Source: Pratylenchus scribneri (taxonomy: Eukaryota; Nematoda; Chromadorea; Rhabditida; Pratylenchidae). From it: a stretch of 64,000 nucleotides of DNA. Position numbers and translations under genes: made by a program. The notes under the pieces were generated by a model. It saw nothing but the letters and a program-made list of their open reading frames with translations. It was not told the DNA's origin and made no database searches. The DNA is taken from the NCBI GenBank assembly GCA_030063045.1, contig JAQSEB010000116.1, forward strand, positions 620,001 through 684,000, written 5' to 3'. Shown here piece after piece: positions 1 to 12,200 of this stretch; within the stretch, counting starts at the first letter, position 1; each line of letters starts with the position of its first letter.

Positions 1-1236
1 TTGTGATTGGGAAAGGAGGATGGAAGGGAAGGGTGATGGAGCTAGGCCAACAATTGCGTAAGGATGCGAAGCAATTCCCAAGAAAAAATGGAAAATGCTA
101 ATGAGGGTCGAACAGACTAAGCAGAAGGGAAGGGAATATGGCTTTTTGGCAAAATCGAATGGGAAAAGGGACATTGAACATAAATAATCGCTTAGAGCGG
201 AAGCGAATTATTTGAGCAAAATTGAGCGGGCAATGCGCAGAGTTTGGGAGAAGGAGGATGATGGAATTGGAAAAGGCCCTAAATTGAGAAAATGAATATT
301 AAGGAAGAAGGGAATTCAGGATTATGAAAAAGAGAGGAAAGGGACCCGTACGGGGCTCCAATTGTCGCCCGGGGCCAAATTTTGGGAGGTTGGCCAACCC
401 CGCCGGCCGGGAGGTCCGGAGCTTCCCCCTGCCTCGGAAGGGGGCCCGGGTGGGACATTGATGCCGGTTTAAGACCGAATTGGGGGTGGGGGCTCCACCC
501 AGTCATTGTTGATGGGGACTGGGACCCAAAGGTCAAAATGGGCCAAATCCCTGATGATTCGGCATAAGTGGGTAAGGGGTAGCTTGGAAGGAAGATCGGA
601 GAATCAAACCGGAGGAATTGAGGACTGGGAGAGTGGGGAAAGGAAAAGGAAGAGGGTAGGACGGCATAAAAGCCTGATGAAGAAGGGGGGATAATCAGTG
701 GGGATTCTGATTAATCCCACCGGAGGGGGAGATTATCGGTGGGAATTCCGATTAATCTCGCTGACGGGGGGCGGCTGACTGGCCCTGAGGATGGAATGCT
801 CTCACCTAGAATTTCTCCACCCCAACTATATTTTGCCCCATACAATAGAGTTTTAATTAACAGTTTATCGCCGCCAAATATTAAAAAATGCCACAAAATG
901 ATAAAAAGGGGTGTTTTTTGGGCAAGGATTCTGGCACATTGGCAAAAATGAAGGCAGCGGACGGTGTTGGGGCAGGCGAGCTGAACGGGGGAGGAAAAAC
1001 TAGAAGAACATTCGGAGAAGTGTTGGCCCGAGAAAGGTGGGGGGAAATCGCCAAGTGTTGGGGGAGGCGGAGTTAGGAAGGTGGGCTCTTCCTTCAACCA
1101 ATGGCTGAAGGAGAAAAGCGAGGGGCCCCGCGAGCCCAAATCCTTCCTACCATATCCTCAAATCGCTTTAGCGACAATTGTGTTTAATAACTTTAGTTTT
1201 AGTTTATGCACTAATTATTATGGGGAGCGCGAGTTA
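1..1236. other. Left-edge region, no gene recognised
   Basis: I see no convincing gene here. Short open stretches exist on both strands, but none has splice-supported continuity or recognisable similarity. Positions 340-480 are locally GC-rich. Positions 700-760 hold a small tandem-like pair of segments resembling GGGGATTCTGATTAATC (near 700 and 740). The segment could contain the 3' end of a gene lying to the left. Confidence 0.4.
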
Positions 1237-1432
1237 ATGTCCTTTGAAGAATTAGAAAGAGAATTATCATATGTCTATCGGTATGATCCAATATATTGTA
1301 TTTTTTTTATTACTACTACTGGTTTCTTTTTTTAGTACCATAAAAATTGTCACAGATGAACTGCCACGTGATAAAGAATGGGCAACATATCTTTATGAAG
1401 AATTTCATCGCAAACCTCGAGATTTCAAGTAA
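1237..1432 (+). CDS. Possible small two-exon gene, 46-residue protein of unknown function
   Basis: Two exons, 1237-1280 and 1336-1432, join across a 55-bp GT-AG intron (GTATGATCC to TTTTTTTAG) and keep frame to a TAA stop. The protein starts MSFEELERELSYVYR and ends EEFHRKPRDFK. It is rich in charged and aromatic residues and has no signal peptide or membrane segment. The intron length matches other introns in the window, and the downstream exon would be closed without the splice. It lies 290 bp upstream of APRT on the same strand. I do not recognise the family. It may be a mitochondrial or assembly-factor-like micro-protein, or the last exons of a longer gene. Seen: two exons in phase. Inferred: that it is real. 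Confidence 0.4.
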
Positions 1433-1724
1433 ATTGATCTTTTTATCAATTTTTACATCCCAACTGGGTGGTGAGAAAGTTTGACGCATTCATAACTTTT
1501 AAACTATTTAGAACCATTTCTCAACCATTATTGAAGGGTTTTTATTGAATGTTTTATTTCAGAAATAGTTTAGGGCTGCGGGCTGCGGCTGCTCCAATTT
1601 TTTTTATCAATTAATTTCCATTTCTATCTTTTATTCATTCATTCGTTATCAATTATCAATCATAAAAATGATAAAATTTAATATTTTAGTGAAAAATAAA
1701 TAAAACATTTCACCAATTTTTAGC

Positions 1725-2404
1725 ATGGAACGCGAACAATCTTTACGTGAAGAAATTCAACAAATAGTTCGCAATTATCCCGACTTTCCAACACAAGGAA
1801 TACTCTTCAGGGATGTGCTGCCATTGTTCGCTAAAGCCGCACTTGTTCAATCATTGTGCAAATTTATTGCCGATCGATACAAGGGAAAAGTTGATATAGT
1901 GGCTGGTTTAGAAGCAAGAGGTAAAATTTGTTTAATAACATCATTTTTGAACAAATTCCACCTGATTTTAGGCTTTCTATTTGGATCAATTGTTGCATAC
2001 GAATTGGGTTTACCATTTGTTCCAATTAGGAAGAAGGGAAAACTTCCTGGCCCAGTCATCACGGCCGAATATCAGGTAAAAAATATGAAAATGAAGAGAT
2101 TAAAACTTGAGTATTTTCAGAAAGAATATGGAACGGACGTTTTCCAAATGCAACAGGGCGTTTTGGAAGCCGGTCAACGCGTTTTACTCCTCGACGATTT
2201 ACTGGGTAATTCATATTCAAAATAAATTATTTTATTTTGATTATTTCAGCAACTGGTGGCTCATTAAAAGCGGCTGAACAATTGGTAAAAATGGCTCAAG
2301 CAAAAGTGGAAGCAATTTTTGTGGTCATTGAATTGAGCAAACTTGATGGGAGGAAAATTCTCAGCGCACCCGTCATCGATGCATTAATATCATATTCTGA
2401 TTGA
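1725..2404 (+). CDS. aprt: Adenine phosphoribosyltransferase (APRT)
   Basis: Purine-salvage enzyme of the cytosol: adenine plus PRPP gives AMP and pyrophosphate. Four exons, 1725-1920, 1972-2075, 2121-2205 and 2250-2404, are joined by 44-51-bp GT-AG introns and give 179 residues, the usual APRT length. Diagnostic blocks are NYPDFPTQGILFRDVLPL near the N-terminus, GLEARGFLFG across the first splice, VPIRKKGKLPG, KEYGTDVFQMQ, and the PRPP-binding loop LLLDDLLATGGS across the last splice. The start ATG follows CACCAATTTTTAGC, so a trans-spliced leader acceptor at 1721-1723 is plausible. All key motifs are present, so the gene looks intact. Identity rests on family motifs known for type I PRTases, and I am confident. 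Confidence 0.95.
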
Positions 2405-2997
2405 TTTTTGTTATTAATGAATAATTAAAAAATTCCGCATTATTTATTTACATCAATTTTATTCGACTATGTTTTCATCATTTTAAAAATCCATAAAATC
2501 AATACAATTTTCATTTTAATTTCATCAATAAATGTGGGGTGGGGATGGAGAAGCAGCAGGGTTCATTTTTTGGAGGGTTGTGTTTATGTGAAAGCACAAA
2601 AAGTGAGGGAAATGAAGGATTTATTTGGGGTTATTTTAATGTGAAAAATGTGAGAATAATAAATGTGGATGAAGAAGTAGAAGAAAAGGAAGGGAAAGAA
2701 TGGCCATTTTAGGCACAAATTGGCTCCGGGATGTTTGTTTGATTGAATTGGCATTATTTCGGGATTTGGTGGATTAGATTTTTGACATTTTATGTGGCTT
2801 TGGAAATAATATTTTCTAGGCAAATTTGATTTTGGATTTGGATCGGATTGCAAAAATACAAAGCGGACAAAAAATGTGGGTTTGGGTAGGGAAAATAAGT
2901 GGGCATTTTATTGGATTTGGATTAGATATAATCAATCAATTTTTGTGTGTCAGACCAGTCGATGTAAATTATTAATTCATCTTTCATTAATTCCATT
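2405..2997. other. Intergenic region between convergent aprt and RanBP9/10 genes
   Basis: AT-rich sequence between the stop codon of aprt (+) and that of the RanBP9/10 gene (-). I see no gene here. It probably holds the two 3' UTRs. Confidence 0.5.
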
Positions 2998-5900
2998 TTA
3001 CATTTCTTTTTTCTGCACATCATCGTCCATTTGAATTAATTTTGGTATTTGCTTTCCACCGCGGCTTTCCTGCGTTCCTCCTTGCTTTCCTTCCGTCTTG
3101 ATTTCACCGTTTATTTCATTTCCATGTTGACTTGGACTGGCAGCAGGGTTTTCACCAAAAAGAAGCCGATTTGCATCGGCAAATACGGCAGAGGCAGATG
3201 TGGTAAGTGCCTGCTCCCGAATGAGTCGAGAGCGGCGAAGGCATTTGTCTAAAGGCGAACTTCCATCTTTGCCATGGGATTCTAAAGAAATTGAATATTT
3301 TATGTGGTTTAAATCCAATTTAATACCCAAAATTGCTGCATTCAATGCCTTGGCAATCATGTCCCGTTGACTTTGTTCAAGCAAATATGCATGGTCCGAT
3401 TGGCTGGGATCTCGGTAGCAAAGAAGTGAAAAAACTTCCTGAAAAATTTAAGGATCAGTGGTTTTGGTTTAAGATTTTTAATAAAAAATGTTTGGCTCAA
3501 ATGGATACCCCCTCTGTTTTGCAAAATTTAGGTCACAAGTTCGAATCCGCTCCGAGGCAAATATTTTTTTCCGAGCTTGGTTGTCAACTTTTATGTATTT
3601 TAATACATTCTCCATAATATATTTCTACTCTAACTACAATAATTTCAACAAAAATACCAACAATGGCTAATGTTACCCCCTTATTTAATGTTATCCCCTT
3701 ATATTTAATACTATTTAATCCAAATCCAAACCAACATTCATTCGTTGCCGGAGTGCTGCACAATTCTGCGGTGGTTGTTGGCCATCGTCTCCGTCCAGCT
3801 TCAGCGAAAGTTGTGAAATTTGTTGTCCAAACATGAGAATGGCAGCATAACGGGCGAACTGAATTAAAATTAAATATAAATAAATTATAAAATATAATTT
3901 AAATTGCCCACCTGATTCTGTTCTTCGGCACTCTCAAAACCGCCATAATCTGGTCCTTCTTGCTGCTCTTCCATATATTCCATTGTCATCCCATCCGGTG
4001 CCATTTCTGTATGAAAATTAATAAAGTAAATTCTTAAATGCGAAATATTTAATTTGCCAAAAAAGACTGAATTGAATCATTAAACCAAAAGCGGTTTAAA
4101 CCGTTTAAATACCCTTTAATTTTGAATGTAGGAAACGCTTAAAACATTATAATTATTTTGACGTTATCTACTCATTTTTCGACAAATTAAATATAATTTA
4201 TATTAAAATATCCCAAAAATTTACCCAATATTTCGGCCACCGGCTCGTCAATGATTGTTGTGCTTGTTGGCGGTGTACCAACCAGCAGCATATTATTATT
4301 GCTATTGCTTCCACTGCAGCATCCATTCGTCGATCGTTGCCCACCATTTGCCATTGATTCCAACATCAAAATTGGATTATTGCTATTGCTATTACCACCG
4401 CCGCCATCATCCTCCTCTTCATCATCATTGTCATCATCTTCATTTTCATCATCACGCATTTCTGAGTGACCATCCTGACTCTCCTCACTAATTTCCATGT
4501 ATTCATCATCATCATCATCTTCGTCCTCTTCATCTTCCTCCACTCCAATTTCGCCTTCTTCCTCCTCTTCTTCTTCATATTGTTGCTGACGTTGATTTTG
4601 TTGGTGTTCTTCTTGTCGTCTTGGAGTTGAATTTCCTGCATTTATTGTCGATGAATTCCCGTTTTGTGATTGTTGTCTGAATTGCTGTTGTTGATGATGA
4701 TGTCGTGTATTTGGAGAAGGCAAATGTTGATGTGGATGATGATGGTGGTGAGGACGATGTGGATGATGATGATAAAGATGTTGATGGCGTTCCGTGCATT
4801 CTTCTTTAAATAAAAATAAATATTATTGAACTTTAACTCATTTATATTCCCCCCTTTTCTCTATTCTAATCCAACTCAAATAATTAAAATTTTTTAAATG
4901 TTTGACTTCCGTTTTCCCCTGTTAACTAAGTCCTAGCTCTCGTTTTGGGAACAAATTCATCAATTCTGAACCAATTTAAATAAAATTTAATATTATTGGA
5001 TAGCCAAAAGTTTGCTGTTTAATTTTATACCAAAATTGGTTAGGTCTTTGATGAGTAATTAACAATTTCCTTCATCCAAATTCGGTTTCGGTTCCCCACT
5101 TATACTTACCATCACTGGATCGACGTTTCACTGGGTTATGGTGGTGCAGGTGCATTCTACTGCTACTTCCGGCAGCGCCATTGTCAGCCGAAGTGCCGGC
5201 AATGGCATCCTCCTCTTCAACCGCAGCCGCACTCCGTTTCCCACCTCGACTTGATGAAGGACGTGGCGATGGTGAATGAACGGCCGTACTGATGGCACTA
5301 AAATGTGACGATGTGGGCCGTGTGGTTAATTCATCCATTGGATGGTTTTGTTGATGGTGTTGTTCTTGTGGCAATGGTGGCAAATCCTTTAAACCAATTT
5401 TTGCAATTATTGATTGAATATTGATTAATTAATTTGTGTTCACCTTTGAAACGTCCTTAAGCATTTCCACAAATTGTTGCGTTTTGAGGAGCAATGCCAA
5501 TTGTCGGTTTGAATCCAGCAGATTTGGATAAAGTTGCTGTAAAAATTGACAATATAGTACTACATAAAGCCAAAATAATTATAATGGTTTAATGGTTTGT
5601 CCTACATTCCCAAATCATATACCCAAAATTGGATAGAGCTGGTCAAAACGCGTTGAATGGTATATAATTTATTATGGTTTGGTCAACAATTAAAGGGTAT
5701 TAAACGGTTTAGACCGATTTTGGTTTAATGGTTCAAAACTTAAGTTAGAATTGGTTAAACCCAAGGCAAAACATAATCAAATAATGCATCTTGACAATCT
5801 TTTCAACAATTTCAATACTTTTGGCAATTTCAATGTGTTTTTTCCCATATTGTGATTATTAAAATGCCATTAAAAAACTCACTTCGACTCGTTCAATTGC

Positions 5901-7961
5901 ATCGGCAATTTCGCCTCTCTTCACCATCCGGACCAATTCTCGTCTGTGTTCCATTTCTTCGTGCAATGCCTCCTGGACGGAACGGACGACGGAACGCCTT
6001 CCGGCCGGCTCCGAATCGCCTCGCAATATTCCAATCATTGAACGCATCACATTTTCGGCAACTTTCTCTGCCGCCGCCGTTGGCGATTGTGAATCCTTGG
6101 ATTCGGCCGAAGTCATTGTTGATGAGCCTTGCGATTCACTTTTTGCCAAACCCGATGGAACTGGTTCCAGTTTTGTGCCGCCAGTGGCCCGGTTCAATGC
6201 TTCCAGCGAACGGGAATAGCCTTCATGGGCCATCCAATTGGAGATCAAACTTTAAATTAATTATTTAATTATCGATTAATAAATTGAATTTATTTTCCCG
6301 GCTAGGATTAGACTTAATTATTGGTTTTACTTTGGATTTGAATTAGGTTTGGTTTGGCTAGGATTTATTTATAAAAATGATTTTACGAAAAAATTTTTTA
6401 GAGCAACTTTTAGCCTAGAGGATTACCGCTAACTTCCCAAAATTTAGGGTCTCGGTTTCGAACCCGCCCAAGGGAAGTTAATTTTTTTTGGAATTGAGTG
6501 TCACTTTTTATGCATTTTTATTCATTCTAAAGTACATTTTTGGATGAAATACATTAATTCTAACAAAAAAACCTTAGAATAGATACAAGTGTTACCAATA
6601 TTTGACAAATAAATTGAAAAAAGACCAACCTGTTCATCCAAAGCACTTTCTCAGCAGGAAGTTCAATCGAAGTAATACCGGAGAGGGTGGCCGCTTCAGC
6701 AGCCTAATCAAAAAGTAAATAATGTTATTTTAAAATTCAAATTTGACCTCTAATTCCACTCGAATATCATAGACGAATGGACGCTGACCGAAGTTGGCGT
6801 CAATCTGACAACAAATTTTGTTTTGATGGAATTGGGCATGTTCAATGGATTCTATGTCTACTAGTCCCATCAACCAATCTCTAGCACTCTCCCCTTCACA
6901 CACCATCTCATCAGCGGTTTGCATTCCAATTGTGGGGAACAATTCATTGTTCAATGGAATTGGCTGGGAATTTGCCACGCCTTAAAAAATAAACCAATTA
7001 TGATTTTTATTTTTGATATGATTGAATAACCTAGATTCAGGCCATTTTTGGTGAAGAAAATTTCGCGGGTCACAAAATTAAGGCCGCAACCAACAACATC
7101 GCCGGTGGTGAATGTTGGTCCATATTCGACACCTTTGCCGGATGAGGCAAAAAAGTTGCCATCATCGCCATGGTATCCGTATGATGTTTGATCCCATCCG
7201 GGTAATCGATTCAACGAAACATTCTTCTCGCTCAATCCAACGCCCATATAGCTAAATGTATCGGTTATTCATTTAAATTCATTAAAAATAGAAAAACTTA
7301 CCCGTTTTGGCCTTTATTGACCACTGTAATTTCAAAATAATAAACAATGCATGAACGTGGAATTGATCGATTTGCCCGAACTGCGGCGGCATCTTTGCTA
7401 TTCTGGGAATTTCCTTTGCCTAGAAATTGAATTTTATTGAGATTTTTAAAATAAAAATGAAACGTTTTGTGACGCGCAAAAAATCTGTTGAAAGTTCAAG
7501 AATTTGTGTGATTTGAGCAACGCCATTATTATTTTGTACAGGCATAGTCCAGCGATCAAGTTTGCTCCAAATACGTGGCAATTTCTTTTGGAAATAATTT
7601 AATTAAAAATTAAAACATTTTTAAATAAAACCTGAATGTCCGTGTGCGGATATAACTGTTGAAGTCGGTGAACCACTTTTCCCTCATCAAATTCGTACAT
7701 TTCCTAATAAATTAAATTTATTAATTTCCAAAAATATTTCTAAAAAACCGAATGCATTGGGTCCGGCGACGGCGCAACAATCTCCTTGGCAATTTGTGCT
7801 GCCATTCCACCGGCAGTTGTATCCTCACCCAGCACGTCCACAATTGAAAAACGCTGAATGGAAGAGACAGCAGCAGGGTTCAGCTGGTTTGGTGCTGCCG
7901 GTTCGGGTGCAGCATCCACCATTGGAATATCATCATGTTCATGTTGCTGCTGTTCATCCAT
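2998..7961 (-). CDS. RANBP9: RanBP9/RanBP10 homologue (SPRY-LisH-CTLH-CRA protein)
   Basis: Scaffold subunit of the GID/CTLH ubiquitin-ligase complex in other animals. Fifteen exons on the minus strand: 7961-7749, 7703-7632, 7584-7464, 7419-7302, 7251-7031, 6980-6904, 6804-6748, 6703-6630, 6249-5883, 5536-5444, 5386-5110, 4803-4225, 4006-3912, 3858-3736 and 3438-2998. All junctions are GT-AG and in phase, giving 975 residues. The SPRY domain (about 95-300) contains [32 protein letters not shown] and [12 protein letters not shown]. The LisH helix ([18 protein letters not shown]) starts near 318, CTLH ([19 protein letters not shown]) near 430-470, and the CRA C-terminus near 790-890 ([24 protein letters not shown]). 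Between CTLH and CRA is a His/Gln/Asp/Glu low-complexity insert (about 472-760). Secreted SPRYSEC effectors share only the SPRY fold. This protein has no signal peptide and keeps the full conserved architecture, so it is the housekeeping orthologue. Confidence 0.93.
3488..3660 (+). repeat. tRNA-like (SINE-like) insertion in a RanBP9/10 intron
   Basis: Inside the last RanBP9/10 intron (3439-3735). TTGGCTCAAATGG near 3491 fits an RNA polymerase III box A, and AGTTCGAATCC at 3539-3549 fits box B. A T-run follows at 3563-3570. Downstream, an AT-rich tail (TTTTATGTATTTTAATACATTC) resembles that of the copy at 6411-6590. The cloverleaf acceptor stem does not pair, so it is not a functional tRNA. 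Confidence 0.45.
4045..4190. repeat. Repeat R-A, deleted copy
   Basis: Within RanBP9/10 intron 4007-4224. It contains the R-A signature of repeated TTTAAACC-type blocks followed by TACCCTTTAATT and a TTATAATTATTTT end. Compared with the copies at 5562 and 62735 the centre is missing. Confidence 0.55.
4957..5065. repeat. Repeat R-C, half copy
   Basis: Lies in RanBP9/10 intron 4804-5109. It carries the R-C signature GATAGCCAAAAGTYTGCT followed by TTTAATTT and GATGAGTWATT. Only one arm of the foldback seen at 26955 and 34547 is present. Confidence 0.55.
5562..5800. repeat. Repeat R-A, full-length-like copy
   Basis: Lies in RanBP9/10 intron 5537-5882. Shared blocks with 15655-15930, 46690-46870 and 62735-62975 include GAATGGTATATAATTT, GGATAGAGCTGGTCAA and AAACATAATCAAAT. 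Dispersed, non-coding, origin unknown. Confidence 0.65.
6411..6590 (+). repeat. tRNA-like (SINE-like) insertion in a RanBP9/10 intron
   Basis: Within intron 6250-6629. TTTAGCCTAGAGGATT near 6410 fits box A, GGTTTCGAACCC at 6454-6465 fits box B, and a T-run spans 6482-6489. The AT-rich tail (CACTTTTTATGCATTTTTATTCATTC) matches the copy at 3488. A tRNA-derived element is inferred. Confidence 0.45.
6805..6903 (-). other. In-frame 99-bp intron of the RanBP9/10 gene
   Basis: The SPRY consensus reads from QTADEM directly to IDANFGQ when this segment is removed. The donor is GTGTGTGAAG and the acceptor TTGTTGTCAG, both at codon boundaries. The segment is exactly 33 codons and has no stop, so retention would insert 33 residues into the SPRY domain without a frameshift. 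Removal is supported by the family sequence (GEVVDANFGQ in vertebrates). Confidence 0.75.
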
Positions 7962-9293
7962 TATTATTTATTTGATAATGAATTTTGATGCTTTCTTCAA
8001 AATGTTTATTTTTATTTTGAGACCAGTATAAAAAATCAATTTTCCCAAATCTGATAAGAAAAATTCAATAAAAATTTCAGTATGAGGTGATCAGCCAAAT
8101 TTGTGATTTCTGATTTTTTTTCAATAATTCATCATCTTCAGAGCGCACTCACATCCATCCACTTCATCGTCTTCTCCTCCTTCTTTCGGTTCGGCTCCGA
8201 ATTTTTTCTTGAGTCCAAGTCTCGAAGAATTATATTGAGGCCTTTTTGTGCCTTCCTCTTCCTTTTTTTCCTTGTGACAAGGAGGAAATTTTTGCTGTGC
8301 TGAATTTTTCTACCGACTGACTCTGTGCTGCCGACCCCACCCCAACCGCTCTCCTCCTCCTTATCCTTTCTCCCCAAAGGGGGCTGCTGCTTTGCTATTT
8401 ATATTGGTGTGGTAGTGCTGGGCGAAGGGCAAAAACAAACGGCCACAGCTCACCCCCCAAAGCAAGATGGGATGGGGGTGTTGGTCGTGTTTTGGGGGCA
8501 CTGCTCTACGGCTCTACGCCCTAGGGGAGGAGGAGGAGCTGACGACTGCTCCACTGCCCTGACGGACGGATGGGAACGGAATATGGGAAGGGGAACAACC
8601 CGTGAGTAGTAGATGGAATTGGGTGGGGGAAAATGTAATGGGCCCAGCTGAATCGATGGGTTGAATTTTTTATTGTTGGAGCACAATTTTCCTGCTTCTC
8701 TTCTCAACGTTATCTCGCAGGTCACACGTCCAAAATGACGATGAATTCAGGAAAATCGTGATGAAGAACAGCCCAATGGGTGAAGAGATTGTGAGAATTT
8801 GGAATGCTCCTTCCTAAGGGATACTGTACTCGGAGAGAATGAATGAGAGAAAACCAATTCCCCTTTCAAAGGAAAATGAATGGGAGATGCATTTCTGTTG
8901 AATGAATTGATAAAAAATATATTTTATTTAATTAAAATTTAAATAAATTTTATGATAAAATTGTAAAAATATTTATGAAATATATATTATCTTATAATAT
9001 AATAAATATAAGGAAGGTCTATCTATTTTTGGACTTTATCAATAATAATAAGTTGATTGCCATCGGAGAGGAATTTTTTGGGGGAAGTGACACCGAGTTT
9101 CACATGGACCAAGGTTTTTTTTGTTCAAAATGCATTCTATTTTCATCTCCGTCGAAAGAACAAAACGGGATTAACTCGATCCCTGAGCCTTGTCCGATGG
9201 GATGGCCCAGATTTGGGGTCTCCATTTGACTCCTCCAAAAAGCGTTTTATAATTTCCTAAAATTAGGAAAAATTTAAATTTATTCCCAATAAT
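7962..9293. other. Upstream/intergenic region of RanBP9/10
   Basis: Contains the presumed promoter and 5' UTR of RanBP9/10 (pyrimidine-rich near 8150-8350) and AT-rich sequence near 8900-9060. I see no gene here and no MITE-A copy. The right end meets the 3' end of the TSP1-domain gene. Confidence 0.4.
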
Positions 9294-12200
9294 TTAAAAT
9301 ACATCAGTTTGGGGTCCACATGCAAATTTTCCTTCTTCATAGATCAAATTGTAGGGCATGCAGCAGGAGGGTTGCGGATATTGGCAAACTCCAATGTTGC
9401 ATGGTTCTGTCACTTTGTATTCACCTCTGTGGAATTTAGGACATTTAAGGAATTGTTTTCAAAAATAAAATCCGCCTGCAGGAAACAAGACGTTTCTCAA
9501 TACCGTTGATTCGATACCTGGGCTATTCTTTTGGCCATAGCTTAACAAGGAAGTAGCCAATTTGGGAAGGCTATATGCCATTTTAAAGCTTTAAATATAA
9601 TTTTTGAAAATTTAAATAATTTTTGAAATAATCTACTTCTCCTCTAAAAATTTGGGTTTATTACACTCAAAAACATATAAATATTTCACAGATGTGAAAT
9701 TTATAGAAATTTTATAGCCACTTTGCAGAGGACATTTAGAGCTTTCGAATGATATACACCTTCCTAGATTGGTTATTGCCTCGCAGAGTTATGGGCCAAA
9801 AACGGATACAGCTATTGTATTGGCATCAATACCGCCATTTTAGTATCTGAACTCTTCTTTTGGTCATAATTCAACAAGGAGGCTACTAATTTCGGAAGGC
9901 GATATAATATTTGAAAGCCCTAAATCTCCTCTAAAAAGTGGCCTAATTTTTAGAAAATTTTAAAAATTTGTAAAATTTTTGAAATAATCTACTTTTTAAC
10001 CTAAAAATTTGGGTTTTTACACCCAAAAACATATAATATTTCACAGATGTGTAATTTATAGAAATTTTATAGCCACTTTGCAGAGGACATTTTAGGCTTT
10101 AAAATGGTATATCGCCTTCGCAGATTGGTTAGAGCCTAGCTGAGTTATGGCCAAAAACGGATGGCAATTACTGTATTGGTAGTATTGAAACGTCTCCTAT
10201 CGCCGCAGGCAATGAAGAATGAACTCACAAACAAGGACATCCTTTCCCATGTTTGAATGATTTGCATTCCCTGGTTCGTTGCACCATCCCACATGCCCCA
10301 CATTCAGCCGTACATGGCCCAGTTTCACGCCACTCACTCCATTGGCCTGGATTACCATTGCAATTTGGGCCCATTGAATTATTGATGTTGCCATTTCCAT
10401 TTGATGGGATTGGAAGGGATGGGCCATTAGGCGGTGGACTCGTTCCTTGATCCACAGAAGGGGAAGGAATGGACGTTGTTGTTGTGGCTTCTGATTCCTC
10501 TGCCAACGATGAAGACGTTGTAGAGATCTCATTTGATGTTTCATTCGGATTCGGTTGTCCACCGTTTTGACCTTCTTGACTGTTGGTTGGCCCTTGCCCA
10601 TTTGGCGGTGGAATTTGCCCTCCGGGGCCATTTGGTGGAAACATTGGTCCTCCGGGGCCATTTTCAGCTCCACCTTGGTCATTTCCTGGAATAAAATTAG
10701 GTTGTCCTCCTGGCACGAATGGTGGCCCATTTGGTGGTCCAATCGGCCTTCCTTGGCCATTGTTTGGCGGTCCCATCGGCCCTCCTGGGCCATTTTTCTC
10801 AGGAAGCAATCCTTCTCCTTCATCTGACTTTGGGTTTTGTCCTCCTTCTTCTTTAGGTCCTTTTTGTCCATCACCAACTTCTCTCGTAGTATTTCCATCA
10901 TTTTCTGGTCCTTCATCGCCTACTTCCAGACTTTTCTCGTCTCCTTCCTCATTTTGACCTGAAAAATGGTTCAAAAATAAATTCAAATTTAACCAAATTT
11001 TTATGTGAGATATTTTTGGCTTTGCTTCATTCAAATTGGAACTTCACCAAATTTGACCAATTCCGGGCTTTCCACCCGGAGAATTTGTCATCGTTTTGAT
11101 CTTAATAATCCTTGGATAAGTAATATTACTATTTTCTGTTTTGGTTGATGGTGGAGGAAGTTGTGTGGTTGTCTGCTCCTCATCATCACTATCATCTTCC
11201 TCATCTTCGCCAACTTCTTCACCACCACCCAAAGGATTTGTCGCATTAGTTGTGCCAACAATTGGAGGAGTTGGCAATGTTGTTGACTCATCGCTTTCAT
11301 CCTCTTCTTCATCTTCTCCAATTTCACCCAATTTTCCATGCTCTCCAGGGGTAATAGTCGTTCCATTCCCTGGCAATCCACCCAAATCAGAAGTAGGAGG
11401 TGGTGGAATTTGGGTGGTGGCTTTGCCCTCATCACTCTCATCTGAATCCTCTTTCAAATCTTCGCCTTCTTCTTCAGGGATTCGAGTTACGTTTTCAGCC
11501 ATTTCTTCAGGAATTCGAGTTGTATTTTCGGCGATTTCTTCAAGGATTTTAGTTGTGTTTTCAGCCATTGTTGTGCCATTCCCCATTATACCACCTTCAA
11601 TGACTGAAATTGTTGAATTTCCGGGAGGCAATGCCGTAGTGGATTCTTCTTCATCGCTTTCTTCCACATCGTCTCCAACTCCATCTCCTTCTTTTCCAAT
11701 AGGAGGAAGGGTACTCGTTGCATTTGTTCCAACTAATTCGCCCAATTCAGTTGGAGGCGATGGAATTTGGGTGGCGGCTTTTTCTTCATCACTTTCTTCC
11801 ACATCGTCCCCAACTTCATCCCCTCCCTTCCCTGTTGGAGGAAGAGGAGTTGTTGTTCCAAATGGTGATGGTATTTGGGTACCTTCCGCGCCTTCATCAG
11901 CAATTCCAGTGGAATTTTCAATTGGATTAGGCGTTGTAGAAGTGTCATTTCCTGGCTTTTCTGTTTTCCTTTCAGTGCCATTTTTTCCTTCATCTTCGTC
12001 ATTTTCCTCTTCATCCCCTCCGACTTCTTCACCTCCTTTACGTCCAGCAGAGGGTGGAAGTGGAGTTGTGCCATTCATCGTTTCGGTGCCATTTGCGATG
12101 GGTGGCGGTGAAATTTGTGTGCCCTCCTCATCTGAGGCATTCTCCGCTTCATCTTCTCCAAACTCTTCTCTTCCTTTATCAATTTCTGTACTATTTTTCG

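Noticed and set aside
2998..7961. Secreted SPRYSEC effector
   Set aside because: SPRY domain similarity alone would allow it, but the protein lacks a signal peptide and has LisH, CTLH and CRA domains of RanBP9/10.
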